DNA of 64,000 bases from assembly GCF_019802285.1 (NCBI RefSeq), contig NZ_JAIEUJ010000001.1:62001-126000 (forward strand), written 5' to 3'. Both the position numbers and the translations under genes were made by a program. The notes below the pieces were generated by a model. The model had not been told where the DNA came from, made no database searches, and was given only the letters and a program-made list of their open reading frames with translations. This DNA comes from Novilysobacter antarcticus (GTDB lineage Bacteria; Pseudomonadota; Gammaproteobacteria; Xanthomonadales; Xanthomonadaceae). Shown one piece after another: positions 35,108 through 44,053 of the stretch. Positions within the stretch are counted from its first letter, which is position 1. Every line of letters starts with the position of its first letter.

Positions 35108-36409
35108 ATGAGTGACTGGTTGAACAAGCAAATCCCGATCTGGGTCGATGCCCTTTCGCATCCCGGGCTTTGGTGGCAGGCGCTGGCGGTCGTTGCGGCG
35201 ATGATCCTTGCTTGGGTGGTCGACCGCCGCTACGAGGCCTGGTTGCGCGGCTACCTCAAGACCGGCGATCACACCCGTGCCGGGCTCGTGGCCCTGGCAG
35301 CCAGCCGGCGGTTGGCATTCCCGGCCGCGCTTTCGCTCGTGCTGGTGGTGGAGTGGGGCGTGTTCAGCCAGCTGGAAATGCGCCACGCCTTGCTGTGGGT
35401 GGCGCTCAGCCTGTCGGTAGCACTGCTGCTGGTGCGGTTGGCGGTGTACCTGCTTTCGGGCGCGCTGAAACCAGGCTCGCTGCTGTCCGCCTCGGAGAAC
35501 TTCATTGTTGCGGTCGTCTGGGTGGGCGTTGCGCTGCACCTGGTGAACTGGCTTCCCAACGTATTGGCGGCGTTGGATTCCGCGGCCGTCACGGTCGGCA
35601 CCACACGTGTGTCCGCTTTGCTCGTGCTGCGCGCGGTGGCGGTTGCGGCACTGGTGATGGTGTTGAGCCTGTGGATTTCACGCCTGCTGGAGCGAAAGGT
35701 CCGCGATTCACAGCATCTGTCGCCAAGTGCCCAGGTCGGTATCAACAAAGTGATCAAGCTGCTGCTGTTGATATTCGGCACCGTGATCGCGTTGCAGGTG
35801 TTGGGGGTCAACCTGGCGGCATTGGCCGTCATCGGCGGCACGCTTGGCCTGGGTATCGGGCTGGGTCTGCAGCGGATCGTCAGCAACTTCATCTCCGGAT
35901 TCATCCTGCTGGTGGACGGTTCGATAAAGCCCGGCAACGTGATCACGGTGGAGGACCAGTCCGGCACCCGCTACGGCTGGGTCCACGAGCTGCGCTCCCG
36001 CTACATCGTGATCCGTGACCGCGACGGCGTGGACACGCTGATGCCCAATGAGAACCTGATCATCAATCCGGTGATCAACTGGAGCTACGGTGGCGAGAGC
36101 ATCCGCCTGAAAATTCCGATCCAGATCAGTTACGCCGATGATCCCGAGCTGGCGATGAAACTCCTGGAAGACTCGGCCAACGGCCAGGATCGCGTATTGG
36201 CCGATCCGGCACCGGTGGCGCGACTGCTGGGTTTCGGCGATAACGGCATCGATCTGGACCTGCGGGTCTGGGTCACTTCCCCGGAGCTGGGGATCAATAA
36301 CGTGCGCTCCGACATCAACCTCGCGATCTGGCGGGCGTTCAAGGCCCACGGGATCACCCGGCCGCTGCCACAACGGGAGCTGCGCATGCTTGAGCGTGAC
36401 GACGGGTAG
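35108..36409 (+). CDS. MscS-family mechanosensitive ion channel
   Basis: Inner-membrane channel of 433 residues. Five or six N-terminal hydrophobic helices lead to the pore helix and beta domain: AALAVIGGTLGLGIGLGLQR is the Gly/Ala-rich TM3 of MscS proteins. It is followed by NFISGFILLVDGSIKPGNVI and ELRSRYIVIRDRDGVDTLMPNEN, the conserved beta-domain sequence. The C-terminal alpha/beta domain is short. The frame is open to 34943, but ATG 35108 (MSDWLNKQIPIWVDAL) gives the normal start before helix 1. It probably eases osmotic stress together with mscL, which lies elsewhere in the window. Size is larger than E. coli MscS (286), nearer the YbdG/YnaI group. Confidence 0.92.
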   Translation: MSDWLNKQIPIWVDALSHPGLWWQALAVVAAMILAWVVDRRYEAWLRGYLKTGDHTRAGLVALAASRRLAFPAALSLVLVVEWGVFSQLEMRHALLWVALSLSVALLLVRLAVYLLSGALKPGSLLSASENFIVAVVWVGVALHLVNWLPNVLAALDSAAVTVGTTRVSALLVLRAVAVAALVMVLSLWISRLLERKVRDSQHLSPSAQVGINKVIKLLLLIFGTVIALQVLGVNLAALAVIGGTLGLGIGLGLQRIVSNFISGFILLVDGSIKPGNVITVEDQSGTRYGWVHELRSRYIVIRDRDGVDTLMPNENLIINPVINWSYGGESIRLKIPIQISYADDPELAMKLLEDSANGQDRVLADPAPVARLLGFGDNGIDLDLRVWVTSPELGINNVRSDINLAIWRAFKAHGITRPLPQRELRMLERDDG

Positions 36410-36477
36410 CGCAGCTCGCGAGGCGTTCCGGCGCTTGGCGTTACCATCATTGCCCCTGCGATTGAGGCGCCCGAACC

Positions 36478-37182
36478 ATGGCAAACCTTTCCGACTTTCC
36501 GATTACGGCCCGCTGGCCCGCGCGCCACCCCGACAAAATCCAGCTGTATTCGCTGCCAACGCCAAACGGGGTCAAGGTGTCGATCATGCTGGAAGAAACG
36601 GGGCTGGACTACGAGGTCCACCTGGTGGACATCATGGCCAACGAGAGCCACACCACCGAGTTCCTGTCGCTCAACCCGAACGGCAAGATTCCCGCGATCA
36701 TCGATCCTGACGGTCCCGGCGGAAAGCCGTTTGGCCTGTTTGAGTCCGGCGCCATCCTGATGTACCTGGCCGAGAAGAGCGGTCGCTTCATTCCCACTGA
36801 CCCGGCGCTCCGATGGCAGACCATCCAATGGGTGTTTTTCCAGATGGCATCCATCGGCCCGATGTTCGGCCAGGTTGGTTACTTCCATAAATACGGTGGC
36901 AAGGACATCGAAGACCCGCGTCCCTTGCAACGCTATGTCACTGAATCCCGGCGTCTGTTGGGCGTACTCGACGCGCGGCTGGACGGCCGAACTTGGCTGA
37001 TGGGCGACGACTACACGATCGCCGATATCGCCACGCTGGGCTGGGTCAAGAACCTGATCGACTTCTACGGCGCTGGAGAGCTCACGGGCTACGCGGACTT
37101 CATCCATGTGCAGGCATGGCTTCAACGCGGTCTGGCACGTCCCGCTGTACAACGCGGACTTCAAATCCCTTCGGCTCCATAG
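36478..37182 (+). CDS. glutathione S-transferase family protein (YfcG/YghU-like)
   Basis: A 234-residue thioredoxin-fold plus helical GST. The N-terminal domain has LYSLPTPNGVKVSIMLEETG, where the TPNG motif is typical of the Nu-class disulfide-bond oxidoreductases YfcG and YghU. It is followed by NPNGKIPAIIDPDGPGG and the glutathione-binding LFESGAILMYLAEKSG. The C-terminal domain contains WLMGDDYTIADIATLGWV, the N-capping motif. The likely activity is glutathione-dependent disulfide reduction rather than classical conjugation. It starts 68 bases after the channel gene. No close functional partner is visible. Confidence 0.93.
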   Translation: MANLSDFPITARWPARHPDKIQLYSLPTPNGVKVSIMLEETGLDYEVHLVDIMANESHTTEFLSLNPNGKIPAIIDPDGPGGKPFGLFESGAILMYLAEKSGRFIPTDPALRWQTIQWVFFQMASIGPMFGQVGYFHKYGGKDIEDPRPLQRYVTESRRLLGVLDARLDGRTWLMGDDYTIADIATLGWVKNLIDFYGAGELTGYADFIHVQAWLQRGLARPAVQRGLQIPSAP

Positions 37183-37305
37183 CTTCAGGGCGCAACAGAA
37201 ATAAAGCCCTGAGCACTCGTGTAATGGCTCTAATGTGGTGCTTTAGAGGTCAGTCAGGCATTCTGCATCCGGCGTTGATTGGGGTTGGGATCAGGGAGCG
37301 ATCAG

Positions 37306-38652
37306 ATGGGAAGATTTTTGAAGTGGCTGGCTTGGATACTGCTGGTCTCGTTGGCGATTGCCGTGACCCTCTGGCTGGTATCGCGCTATCGGGGCCCCTC
37401 AGCGGCGCAAACCGCCGCTCTGGCCCTGATGCAGGACCGGGCGCCATTGCCACCGGGCGAGAATGCCTTTCCCGCCGTCTGGCTGCTTGCCTACGATGTG
37501 CCGCAGGACCAGCTTGAAGCTGTAGCCGAAGCGGATTTTGCTCAGCCAACCCTTGCAACATCTCCCGGCGGAGATGGCACGTTTGCGGCCGCTCCTCGCG
37601 CGGCCCTTGCCGGCTTTCAACACCAGCAGCCGTCCCGCGAGGATGCGCAGTTGTTCTGCAACGGGAACGACACAGATTGTCTGGACAAGGTGCGGGCGGA
37701 TCCGGAATCCTACGACGGGCTAATCGAGCGTAACCGGGAATTGCTCGACCGGGTCGTGAGCCTGCAGAGTTATGGGTATTACCGCAGCCCACAGACCAAC
37801 CCCACGCTGGCCACATTGCCGCCGGTGCAATTCGCGAGCTATGACCTTACGCGGGTTGCGTGGCAGTTCGCTCGCGGGGACGTGGACGAGGCCCTGACCG
37901 GGGTCTGCGATGGCGCACAGGCATGGCGGCGACTGGGAGCCAATTCGGATTCGCTTTTGATAAAAAGCGTCAACGACGCATACACGGAGCGATACATCCG
38001 GTTGCTGGCGCAAATGCTCGGTGAGCTTCCTGCCTCCCATGAGCTCCCGGGGTCGTGTGCCGCCGCATTCGCGCCACCGGCAGTTGCCGATGCGTCCATA
38101 TGCGAAGCCATGCGCGGCGAGTTCTGGATTTCCAGACATCACATCAGTCGCTTGGCCATTGATCCGGATCCGGTGAAGAGCAAGATCCCGGATCCTTTGC
38201 CCAAGAGGCTGGCCTGGGACCCCGACCGTTCCTTGGCGATTCTGGCCGAAGGCAACTCGTGGGCCTGTTCGGACGCGACCGCCAGCGCCTTGAATGACGA
38301 CGTCCGTGTGGATCCTGGGCACAGCCGCGCCAGTCTCTGGCGCCTTGAATGCGTCGCCAACCCCACCGGCTGCATGCTCGCCGATATCGCTTTTCCGGCC
38401 TATGACAACTATCAGTGGAAGGCGCAGGACCATGCTGCACGGCTTGAGTTGATGCATGCGCTGCTGTGGTTGCGCAGCAATGCCAGGGCCGATGAGTCGC
38501 CTGAGGCGCAACTGACGGGGTATTGGCAGCAACACCGACGCGGCAACCGCGAGCTGCGCTTTGAAGACAACGGGCGCACGGTTGCGCTGCAGCTGTATGC
38601 CGATGGCCCGGAAAAATGGTGGTCGCTTCCGCTCTTTCCCGCCGCCGAGTAG
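37306..38652 (+). CDS. unknown membrane-anchored periplasmic protein
   Basis: A 448-residue protein that I do not recognise. It starts MGRFLKWLAWILLVSLAIAV, a single signal-anchor helix, and the rest is hydrophilic and helical with several cysteine pairs (FCNGNDTDC, SCAAAF, CEAMRG, ECVANPTGCML), consistent with an exported, disulfide-bonded domain. A repeated tyrosine/tryptophan content and the C-terminal ELRFEDNGRTVALQLYADGP suggest a beta segment at the end. A good ribosome-binding site (AGGGAG, 8 bases from ATG 37306) supports the start. It stands alone, with a strong terminator after it. Confidence 0.75.
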   Translation: MGRFLKWLAWILLVSLAIAVTLWLVSRYRGPSAAQTAALALMQDRAPLPPGENAFPAVWLLAYDVPQDQLEAVAEADFAQPTLATSPGGDGTFAAAPRAALAGFQHQQPSREDAQLFCNGNDTDCLDKVRADPESYDGLIERNRELLDRVVSLQSYGYYRSPQTNPTLATLPPVQFASYDLTRVAWQFARGDVDEALTGVCDGAQAWRRLGANSDSLLIKSVNDAYTERYIRLLAQMLGELPASHELPGSCAAAFAPPAVADASICEAMRGEFWISRHHISRLAIDPDPVKSKIPDPLPKRLAWDPDRSLAILAEGNSWACSDATASALNDDVRVDPGHSRASLWRLECVANPTGCMLADIAFPAYDNYQWKAQDHAARLELMHALLWLRSNARADESPEAQLTGYWQQHRRGNRELRFEDNGRTVALQLYADGPEKWWSLPLFPAAE

Positions 38653-38682
38653 TCCGAGCGGAATCCGGGAGGCGCGAAACGC

Positions 38683-38712
38683 AAAACGGCGGGCCATCGG
38701 GCCCGCCGTTTT
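38683..38712. terminator. bidirectional intrinsic terminator
   Basis: A 13-base-pair stem (AAAACGGCGGGCC at 38683-38695 with GGCCCGCCGTTTT at 38700-38712) and a 4-base loop end both the unknown anchored protein gene on the plus strand and fadE on the minus strand. Confidence 0.93.
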
Positions 38713-38734
38713 CCTTGCATCACCAGCGAGAGCG

Positions 38735-41221
38735 TCAGGAGATCGCGTGCTCGCGCGCGTCCAGCAACTCGAACTCGGGCTCCGCCTTGTAACCTGCTGA
38801 ACGCAACTCCTCGGTGTCGAAGTCGTCGACGCTGATGGCCTCGATGGTCATCTCGCGCAGTGCCTGCAACTGGCCGCGCTCGTCGGCCGTGATCCAGCCC
38901 TCGCGAACACCCTCGTCCAATTGCTCCGGGAAGGTCAGCGCTTCGATGTCGCTGTTCTTCATTGCCTTGAGGAACTTGCGCTCCACCGGTTCGGCCAGCA
39001 CCACCGCGGCCAGGAAGCTGTTGATGCGACCAGCGGGGTTGTGTTCGGTCGGGGTGAGATAGATGCCTTCGGCCAAGCGGTCGCGGGCCTCGTTGGGCAC
39101 CATCAACAATGATGCGGCGCGACGGCTCAGGCGGTCACCCGGCGGGGTTGCACGGCGTCCGATAGGGAAGATCAGGGCCCACAGCAGCCAGCCGACCGGA
39201 CGCACCGGGAAGTTGCGCAGGGCATCCGATAGCGCCAGCTCGATCTTGTGCACCGCGTTGAGGATCGACCACGCCAACAGCGGCTGGTCCGCCTCCGGAC
39301 GCGACTGGTCCTCGTAGCGCTTCAGCAACGCACTGGCGATGTAAAGCTGGCTGAGCACATCGCCGAGCCGTCCCGACAGCGATTCCTTGAACTTCAGTTT
39401 GCCGCCCAGCAGCAGCATCGAGGTATCCGCACAAAGCGCCAGCGCCGCCGAGTAGCGGTTGAGCTTGCGGTAGTAACGGCGCGTGTAGGCATCGCCAGGT
39501 GCCGTGCCGACACTCGCGCCGGTCACGCCGAACCACAGCGAGCGCACGGCGTTGGAGATCGCGAAGCCGATGTGCCCGAACAGGTTGCGGTCGAACTCGC
39601 GCACCTGCTCCGGTCCCTCGGGCATCATCGCCGCCTTCATTTCCTTGAGCACCCACGGGTGACACAGGATTGCGCCCTGGCCGAAGATCATCAGCGAGCG
39701 CGTCATGATGTTGGCGCCCTCGACGGTGATCGCGATCGGGGATGCCTGCCAGGAGCGGCCCAGATAGTTCTTCGGCCCCAGGATGATGCCCTTGCCGCCG
39801 TGGATGTCCATCGCATCCTGGGCGACCTGGCGGCCCATCTCGGTGCAGTGGTACTTGGCGATGGTGGACGGCACGGCGGGGTTCTCACCGCGCGCCACGG
39901 CCGCTGCCGTCGATTCAGACAGGGCACTGATGGTGTAGGCGTTGCCGGCGATTCGCGCCAACGCTTCCTGCACGCCTTCAAAGCGCCCGATCGACAGACC
40001 GAACTGCTTGCGGATGCGCGCGTACGCACCGGTCGCGATTGCGCCCATCTTGCCGCCGCCGCTGGCGGTGGAGGGCAAGGTGATGGAGCGACCGATCGAG
40101 AGAACCTCCACCAGCATCTGCCAGCCCTTGCCGGCTTGCGCCTCGCCGCCGATCAACTGGCTGAGCGGGATGAACACTTCTCGCCCATCCAGTGGGCCGT
40201 TCTGGAACGGGCTGTTGAGCGGGAAGTGGCGGCGTCCGACATTGACGCCGTCGGTGTCGCGCGGCAGGAGTGCCAGGCTGATGCCGATATCGCGGGTGTC
40301 GCCGAGGATCCCGTCCGGGTCGTACATCCGGAACGCCATGCCGATCAACGTCGCCACGGGCGCCAGGGTGATGTAGCGCTTGTCAAACGTCAGTTTGACG
40401 CCGACCACGTTGGCCCCGTTCCACTCGCCCATGCAGACGATGCCGAAGTCGGGGATGGATGTCGCGTCCGACCCGGCCCAGGGCCCGGTCAGGGCAAAAC
40501 ACGGTACCTCGCGGCCATCCGCGAGACGCGGCAGATAATGATCCTTCTGCTCCTCGGTGCCGTAATGCATGATCAGCTCAGCCGGTCCCAGCGAGTTGGG
40601 CACGCCCACCGTCGAGCTCACCACCGAGGATATCGAGGCGAGCTTCTGGATGACCTTGTGGTTCGCGAGTGCGGAGAATCCAAGTCCGCCGTACTCCTTG
40701 GGCACGATCATTCCGAAAAAGCGGTTCTTCTTGATGAACTCCCACATCTCCGGCGGAAGGTCGGCTCGCACGTGGGTGATGTCCCAGTCATTGGTCATCG
40801 CGCACAGCTCTTCGCACGGTCCGTCCAGGAACGCCTGCTCTTCCGCGGTCAGGGTCGGCGCGGGCTGGTCCAGCAGCACCTTCCAGTCAGGGCGCCCGGA
40901 GAACAGCTCACCTTCGAAACCAACCGTGCCCGCCTCCAGCGCAACGCGTTCGGTATCGCTCAGCGGCGGCAGGATCTTGGTGTAGAAACCCAGCAGCGGT
41001 TTGGTGATGTAGGGCAAGCGGATCGCGGGCACCAGCAGCGGCACTGCAATCAACGCGGTGATCACTGCCACCAGGACGACTGCAACGACGTTCGCTCCCA
41101 GCAACGCGCAGGCCACCAGGGCAGCGGCAGTCAACGCGGCCCAGACCGGCAGTCGTAACCGGTGGTAGGCGGCGATCCCGGCAAGCAGCACGAAAACGAT
41201 GAAGGGAAGGGCAATGCTCAT
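38735..41221 (-). CDS. fadE: acyl-CoA dehydrogenase (FadE type)
   Basis: First enzyme of fatty-acid beta-oxidation, a flavoprotein linked to the electron-transfer chain. The 828-residue product is of FadE length. Two to three N-terminal membrane helices (about residues 3-65) precede the acyl-CoA dehydrogenase domain with FFGMIVPKEYGGLGFSALAN, CFALTGPWAGSDATSIPD, GRSITLPSTASGGGKM and DIHGGKGIILGPKNYLG. The FadE-specific C-terminal domain follows from about residue 510, including GRRATPPGDRLSRRAASLL. It is divergent from a TetR regulator, and the gap holds two candidate operators, so fatty-acid-responsive repression is likely. A terminator shared with the convergent gene follows. Confidence 0.96.
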   Translation of the reverse strand: MSIALPFIVFVLLAGIAAYHRLRLPVWAALTAAALVACALLGANVVAVVLVAVITALIAVPLLVPAIRLPYITKPLLGFYTKILPPLSDTERVALEAGTVGFEGELFSGRPDWKVLLDQPAPTLTAEEQAFLDGPCEELCAMTNDWDITHVRADLPPEMWEFIKKNRFFGMIVPKEYGGLGFSALANHKVIQKLASISSVVSSTVGVPNSLGPAELIMHYGTEEQKDHYLPRLADGREVPCFALTGPWAGSDATSIPDFGIVCMGEWNGANVVGVKLTFDKRYITLAPVATLIGMAFRMYDPDGILGDTRDIGISLALLPRDTDGVNVGRRHFPLNSPFQNGPLDGREVFIPLSQLIGGEAQAGKGWQMLVEVLSIGRSITLPSTASGGGKMGAIATGAYARIRKQFGLSIGRFEGVQEALARIAGNAYTISALSESTAAAVARGENPAVPSTIAKYHCTEMGRQVAQDAMDIHGGKGIILGPKNYLGRSWQASPIAITVEGANIMTRSLMIFGQGAILCHPWVLKEMKAAMMPEGPEQVREFDRNLFGHIGFAISNAVRSLWFGVTGASVGTAPGDAYTRRYYRKLNRYSAALALCADTSMLLLGGKLKFKESLSGRLGDVLSQLYIASALLKRYEDQSRPEADQPLLAWSILNAVHKIELALSDALRNFPVRPVGWLLWALIFPIGRRATPPGDRLSRRAASLLMVPNEARDRLAEGIYLTPTEHNPAGRINSFLAAVVLAEPVERKFLKAMKNSDIEALTFPEQLDEGVREGWITADERGQLQALREMTIEAISVDDFDTEELRSAGYKAEPEFELLDAREHAIS

Positions 41222-41291
41222 GATGACGCTCCAGCAGCGGTGCGACGATTGGATACAGGTTAGCGTGGACGCTGTGAGCGCTCCGGCTCAT

Positions 41292-41314
41292 CAACATACG
41301 CTCGAGTATGGTTG
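41292..41314. promoter_or_regulatory. candidate TetR operator 1 (inverted repeat)
   Basis: CAACATAC and GTATGGTTG form an inverted repeat around GCTCGA, with one extra base in the right arm. It lies 71 bases upstream of fadE and about 95 upstream of the TetR gene. Size and position suit a TetR-family dimer site controlling both genes. Confidence 0.5.
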
Positions 41315-41361
41315 TCGTTCGCCACCACTGTCAACCGTTACGCGCCCAAGTAATGCGGGTC

Positions 41362-41393
41362 CACATACGCCTCCCGTCGCTGGCGTACGGTTG
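41362..41393. promoter_or_regulatory. candidate TetR operator 2 (related inverted repeat)
   Basis: ACATACGCC and GGCGTACGGTT make a second inverted repeat with a wider 10-base spacer. The left half-site CATACGC and right half-site GTAYGGTTG are shared with the first site, 70 bases away. It lies 17 bases before the TetR start codon, so binding would block that gene. Confidence 0.45.
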
Positions 41394-41409
41394 CTACACT
41401 CGCCCCCCT

Positions 41410-42018
41410 ATGGCCACTACCCCAAGAGCTTCCGGAACCAAGCCCGCTCCCGCCCGCACCGCGCGCCTCAGCGCGACCGGTTGGGCCGAGGCCGCGCTCG
41501 ACCTCATCGCGGAGCAGGGTGTGTCGTCGGTCGCGGTAGAGCCACTGGCACGTCGACTGGGCGTGACCAAGGGCAGCTTTTACTGGCATTTCCCGTCGCG
41601 TGACGCGTTGCTGGTTGCGGCACTGGAATTGTGGGAGCGGATGGAGGAAGAAACCGTCTTTGGCCAGTTGGAGGCGGTCGCCGATCCGCGCCAGCGCCTG
41701 CGTGCGCTGTTCTCGATGGTGGCGCGCGAGTACAAGACCCACATCATCTACTCCGAACTTCTCAAGGCGCTGGATCACCCCGCCGTGCAACCGGTTATCG
41801 GCCGGGTCTCCGAACGCCGCCTGGACTACCTCACGGCTTCCTTCCGTCAGGCTGGACTCGGTCGTGACGACGCCCGCAACCGTGCCCGTCTGGCCTATTC
41901 CGCCTATGTCGGATTTCTCCAGCTGAACCTGCAACTGAAACAGACCCGTATGCAACACGAGGAGTTCGACAACTATGTCGAACACATGATGACGACGCTG
42001 ATCCCACCGACGACCTGA
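41410..42018 (+). CDS. TetR-family transcriptional regulator, probable fadE regulator
   Basis: A 202-residue regulator. The N-terminal helix-turn-helix is clear: GWAEAALDLIAEQGVSSVAV followed by LARRLGVTKGSFYWHFPSRD, the TetR recognition helix and its Y-W-H-F end. The C-terminal ligand domain is helical and ends in EFDNYVEHMMTTLIPP. The frame is open to 41308, but ATG 41410 matches the usual short N-terminal tail. It is divergent from fadE and close to two related inverted repeats. Acyl-CoA or a fatty acid is the likely ligand, by analogy with FadR/PsrA/DesT-type regulators next to acyl-CoA dehydrogenases; this is inference. Confidence 0.9.
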   Translation: MATTPRASGTKPAPARTARLSATGWAEAALDLIAEQGVSSVAVEPLARRLGVTKGSFYWHFPSRDALLVAALELWERMEEETVFGQLEAVADPRQRLRALFSMVAREYKTHIIYSELLKALDHPAVQPVIGRVSERRLDYLTASFRQAGLGRDDARNRARLAYSAYVGFLQLNLQLKQTRMQHEEFDNYVEHMMTTLIPPTT

Positions 42019-42108
42019 CACTGGTTGCGCCCGGGATGAGTGGCACTGGGTGGACCACATCCGAATCGCGCCTCGCTTGAGGCAAACGACCTGTTGGAGA
42101 CACTGCCC

Positions 42109-43893
42109 GTGAACGCATCTTTCATTGACATGTCCGCTCACGCGGGAAGCTCGCTCGACTCACTCAACGAATGGGTCGCCCAGGTGGCCGCGCTCACCCG
42201 TCCCGGCGCGGTCCACTGGTGCGATGGCAGCGATGCGGAGAATGATGCGCTGACCGCCGCGATGCAGGCCGACGGCACGCTCATCAAGCTCAACGAGAAG
42301 ACGCATCCGGGCTGCTGGTTGCACCGCTCCGATCCGGAGGACGTGGCGCGCGTGGAGCACCTGACTTTCGTGTGCACCACTGATCGCGATGATGCCGGGC
42401 CCAACAACCACTGGATGGCGCCGACCGATGCGCACGCCAAGATGGACGCGCTGTTCGAAGGCTGCATGCGCGGCCGCACGATGTACGTGATCCCCTACTG
42501 CATGGGCCCGATTGACTCACCGCTATCGCGTTGCGGCGTGGAGATCACCGACAGCCCGTACGTGGTAGCCAACATGCGCATCATGACCCGGATGGGTGCA
42601 CCGGCCCTCGCCCGAATCGAGCGCGAGGGGCACTTCGTCAAGGGTCTGCACTCCACGGGTGAGCTGGACCCGGACCGGCGCTTCATCATGCATTTCCCCG
42701 AGGAACTGGCGATCAAGTCTTACGGCTCGGGCTATGGCGGAAACGCCTTGCTTGGCAAGAAGTGCCACGCCCTGCGGATCGCCAGCCATCAGGCGCGCAC
42801 GGAGGGCTGGCTGGCCGAGCACATGCTGATCCTCGGCCTGAAGAATCCGCAGGGCGAAACCCACTACATTGCTGCCGCATTTCCCTCGGCCTGTGGCAAG
42901 ACCAACCTGGCGATGCTGATACCCCCGGAGGGTTATCTCAAGGACGGTTGGAGGGTCACCACCGTGGGTGATGACATCTGCTGGATGCGCCCGGGAAGCG
43001 ATGGTCGCCTGTACGCAATCAATCCGGAGGCGGGTTTTTTCGGCGTAGCGCCGGGTACCTCGAAGAAATCCAACCCCAACGCGTTGGCGTCGATCCAGTC
43101 CAATACCATTTTCACCAATGTCGGCCTGACTGCGGACAATCAGCCGTGGTGGGAGGGGCTGGACGAAGGAGAACCGGTGACCGACTGGCGAGCCGAACCC
43201 TACGATCCTGCCAAGCGCCCGGCTGCGCACCCCAACTCGCGATTTACCGTCTCGGCGCGGCAATGCCCCAGCTATTCGCCCGAGAGTGAGAACCCCGCCG
43301 GAGTTCCGATCTCTGCGATCGTATTTGGCGGTCGCCGGCCTTCGCTTGTGCCGCTGGTATTCGAAGCCCGCGACTGGACCCACGGCGTACTGATCGGCGC
43401 GGCGATGGGATCGGAGACGACCGCGGCAGCCACGGGTGCCGTCGGCGTGATGCGGCGCGATCCGATGGCGATGAAGCCATTCTGCGGCTACAACTTCGCT
43501 GACTACTTCAGCCATTGGCTGGACTTTGACAACGGCAGCAACAAACTGCCGAAGGTCTTCCACGTCAACTGGTTCCGCAGGGGCGAGGCAGGGGATTTCC
43601 TGTGGCCGGGCTTTGGTGAAAACCTGCGCGTACTCGAATGGATGATCGGCCGGGTGAAGGGAACTGCGGGAGCGGTCGAAACTCCGATTGGCAATCTTCC
43701 GGCAGCCTCCGAACTCAATCTGGCAGGCGTCGATCTGAGCGCGGAAGCGATGGAGAAGCTGTTTGGCTTTGATCAAACCGGATGGCGGCAGGAATTCGCG
43801 AGCATCGGCGAGTATCTGGAAGAGTACGGGCCGCGGATGCCGCAGGCATTGAAGGACGAGCAGCGGCGCATCGCAGCGCAGCTGGAGGGCTAG
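42109..43893 (+). CDS. pckG: phosphoenolpyruvate carboxykinase (GTP)
   Basis: Converts oxaloacetate and GTP to phosphoenolpyruvate, the committed step of gluconeogenesis. The 594-residue product is of the GTP class. It has VHWCDGSDAEND, CTTDRDDAGPNNHWM, MYVIPYCMGP, the P-loop FPSACGKTN (K264), VGDDICWM and NPEAGFFGVAPGTS, and WFRRGEAGDFLWPGFGEN. GTG 42109 is chosen because GGAG lies 9 bases upstream; the frame is open to 42040. With fba, pgk, pyk and fadE in the same window, the organism appears equipped to grow on fatty acids and amino acids. No promoter was identified with confidence. Confidence 0.96.
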   Translation: MNASFIDMSAHAGSSLDSLNEWVAQVAALTRPGAVHWCDGSDAENDALTAAMQADGTLIKLNEKTHPGCWLHRSDPEDVARVEHLTFVCTTDRDDAGPNNHWMAPTDAHAKMDALFEGCMRGRTMYVIPYCMGPIDSPLSRCGVEITDSPYVVANMRIMTRMGAPALARIEREGHFVKGLHSTGELDPDRRFIMHFPEELAIKSYGSGYGGNALLGKKCHALRIASHQARTEGWLAEHMLILGLKNPQGETHYIAAAFPSACGKTNLAMLIPPEGYLKDGWRVTTVGDDICWMRPGSDGRLYAINPEAGFFGVAPGTSKKSNPNALASIQSNTIFTNVGLTADNQPWWEGLDEGEPVTDWRAEPYDPAKRPAAHPNSRFTVSARQCPSYSPESENPAGVPISAIVFGGRRPSLVPLVFEARDWTHGVLIGAAMGSETTAAATGAVGVMRRDPMAMKPFCGYNFADYFSHWLDFDNGSNKLPKVFHVNWFRRGEAGDFLWPGFGENLRVLEWMIGRVKGTAGAVETPIGNLPAASELNLAGVDLSAEAMEKLFGFDQTGWRQEFASIGEYLEEYGPRMPQALKDEQRRIAAQLEG

Positions 43894-43977
43894 CCCGCGC
43901 ACGGCGATCTGACGTCGGCACAAAACCGAAACCCCGACATCGCCGGGGAGCCTATTTGAAATTGCGGTGTGCCATGC

Positions 43978-44002
43978 AAAACGGCCCCGTTTCCGGGGCC
44001 GT
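43978..44002 (-). terminator. intrinsic terminator of the outer-membrane protein gene
   Basis: On the minus strand, ACGGCCCCG (44002-43994) pairs with CGGGGCCGT (43989-43981) around GAAA and is followed by TTTTGC. It lies about 50 bases after the stop of the convergent gene. On the plus strand there is no T-run, so it serves the minus strand mainly. Confidence 0.8.
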
Positions 44003-44053
44003 CTGCTTACCTACCAATGACCGCGACGGGAAAAGCAGTCTCCAATGTGAAGG

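Noticed and set aside
43932-43949. Hairpin CCCCG-ACATCGC-CGGGG after pckG as its terminator
   Set aside because: The stem is only 5 base pairs and no T-run follows.
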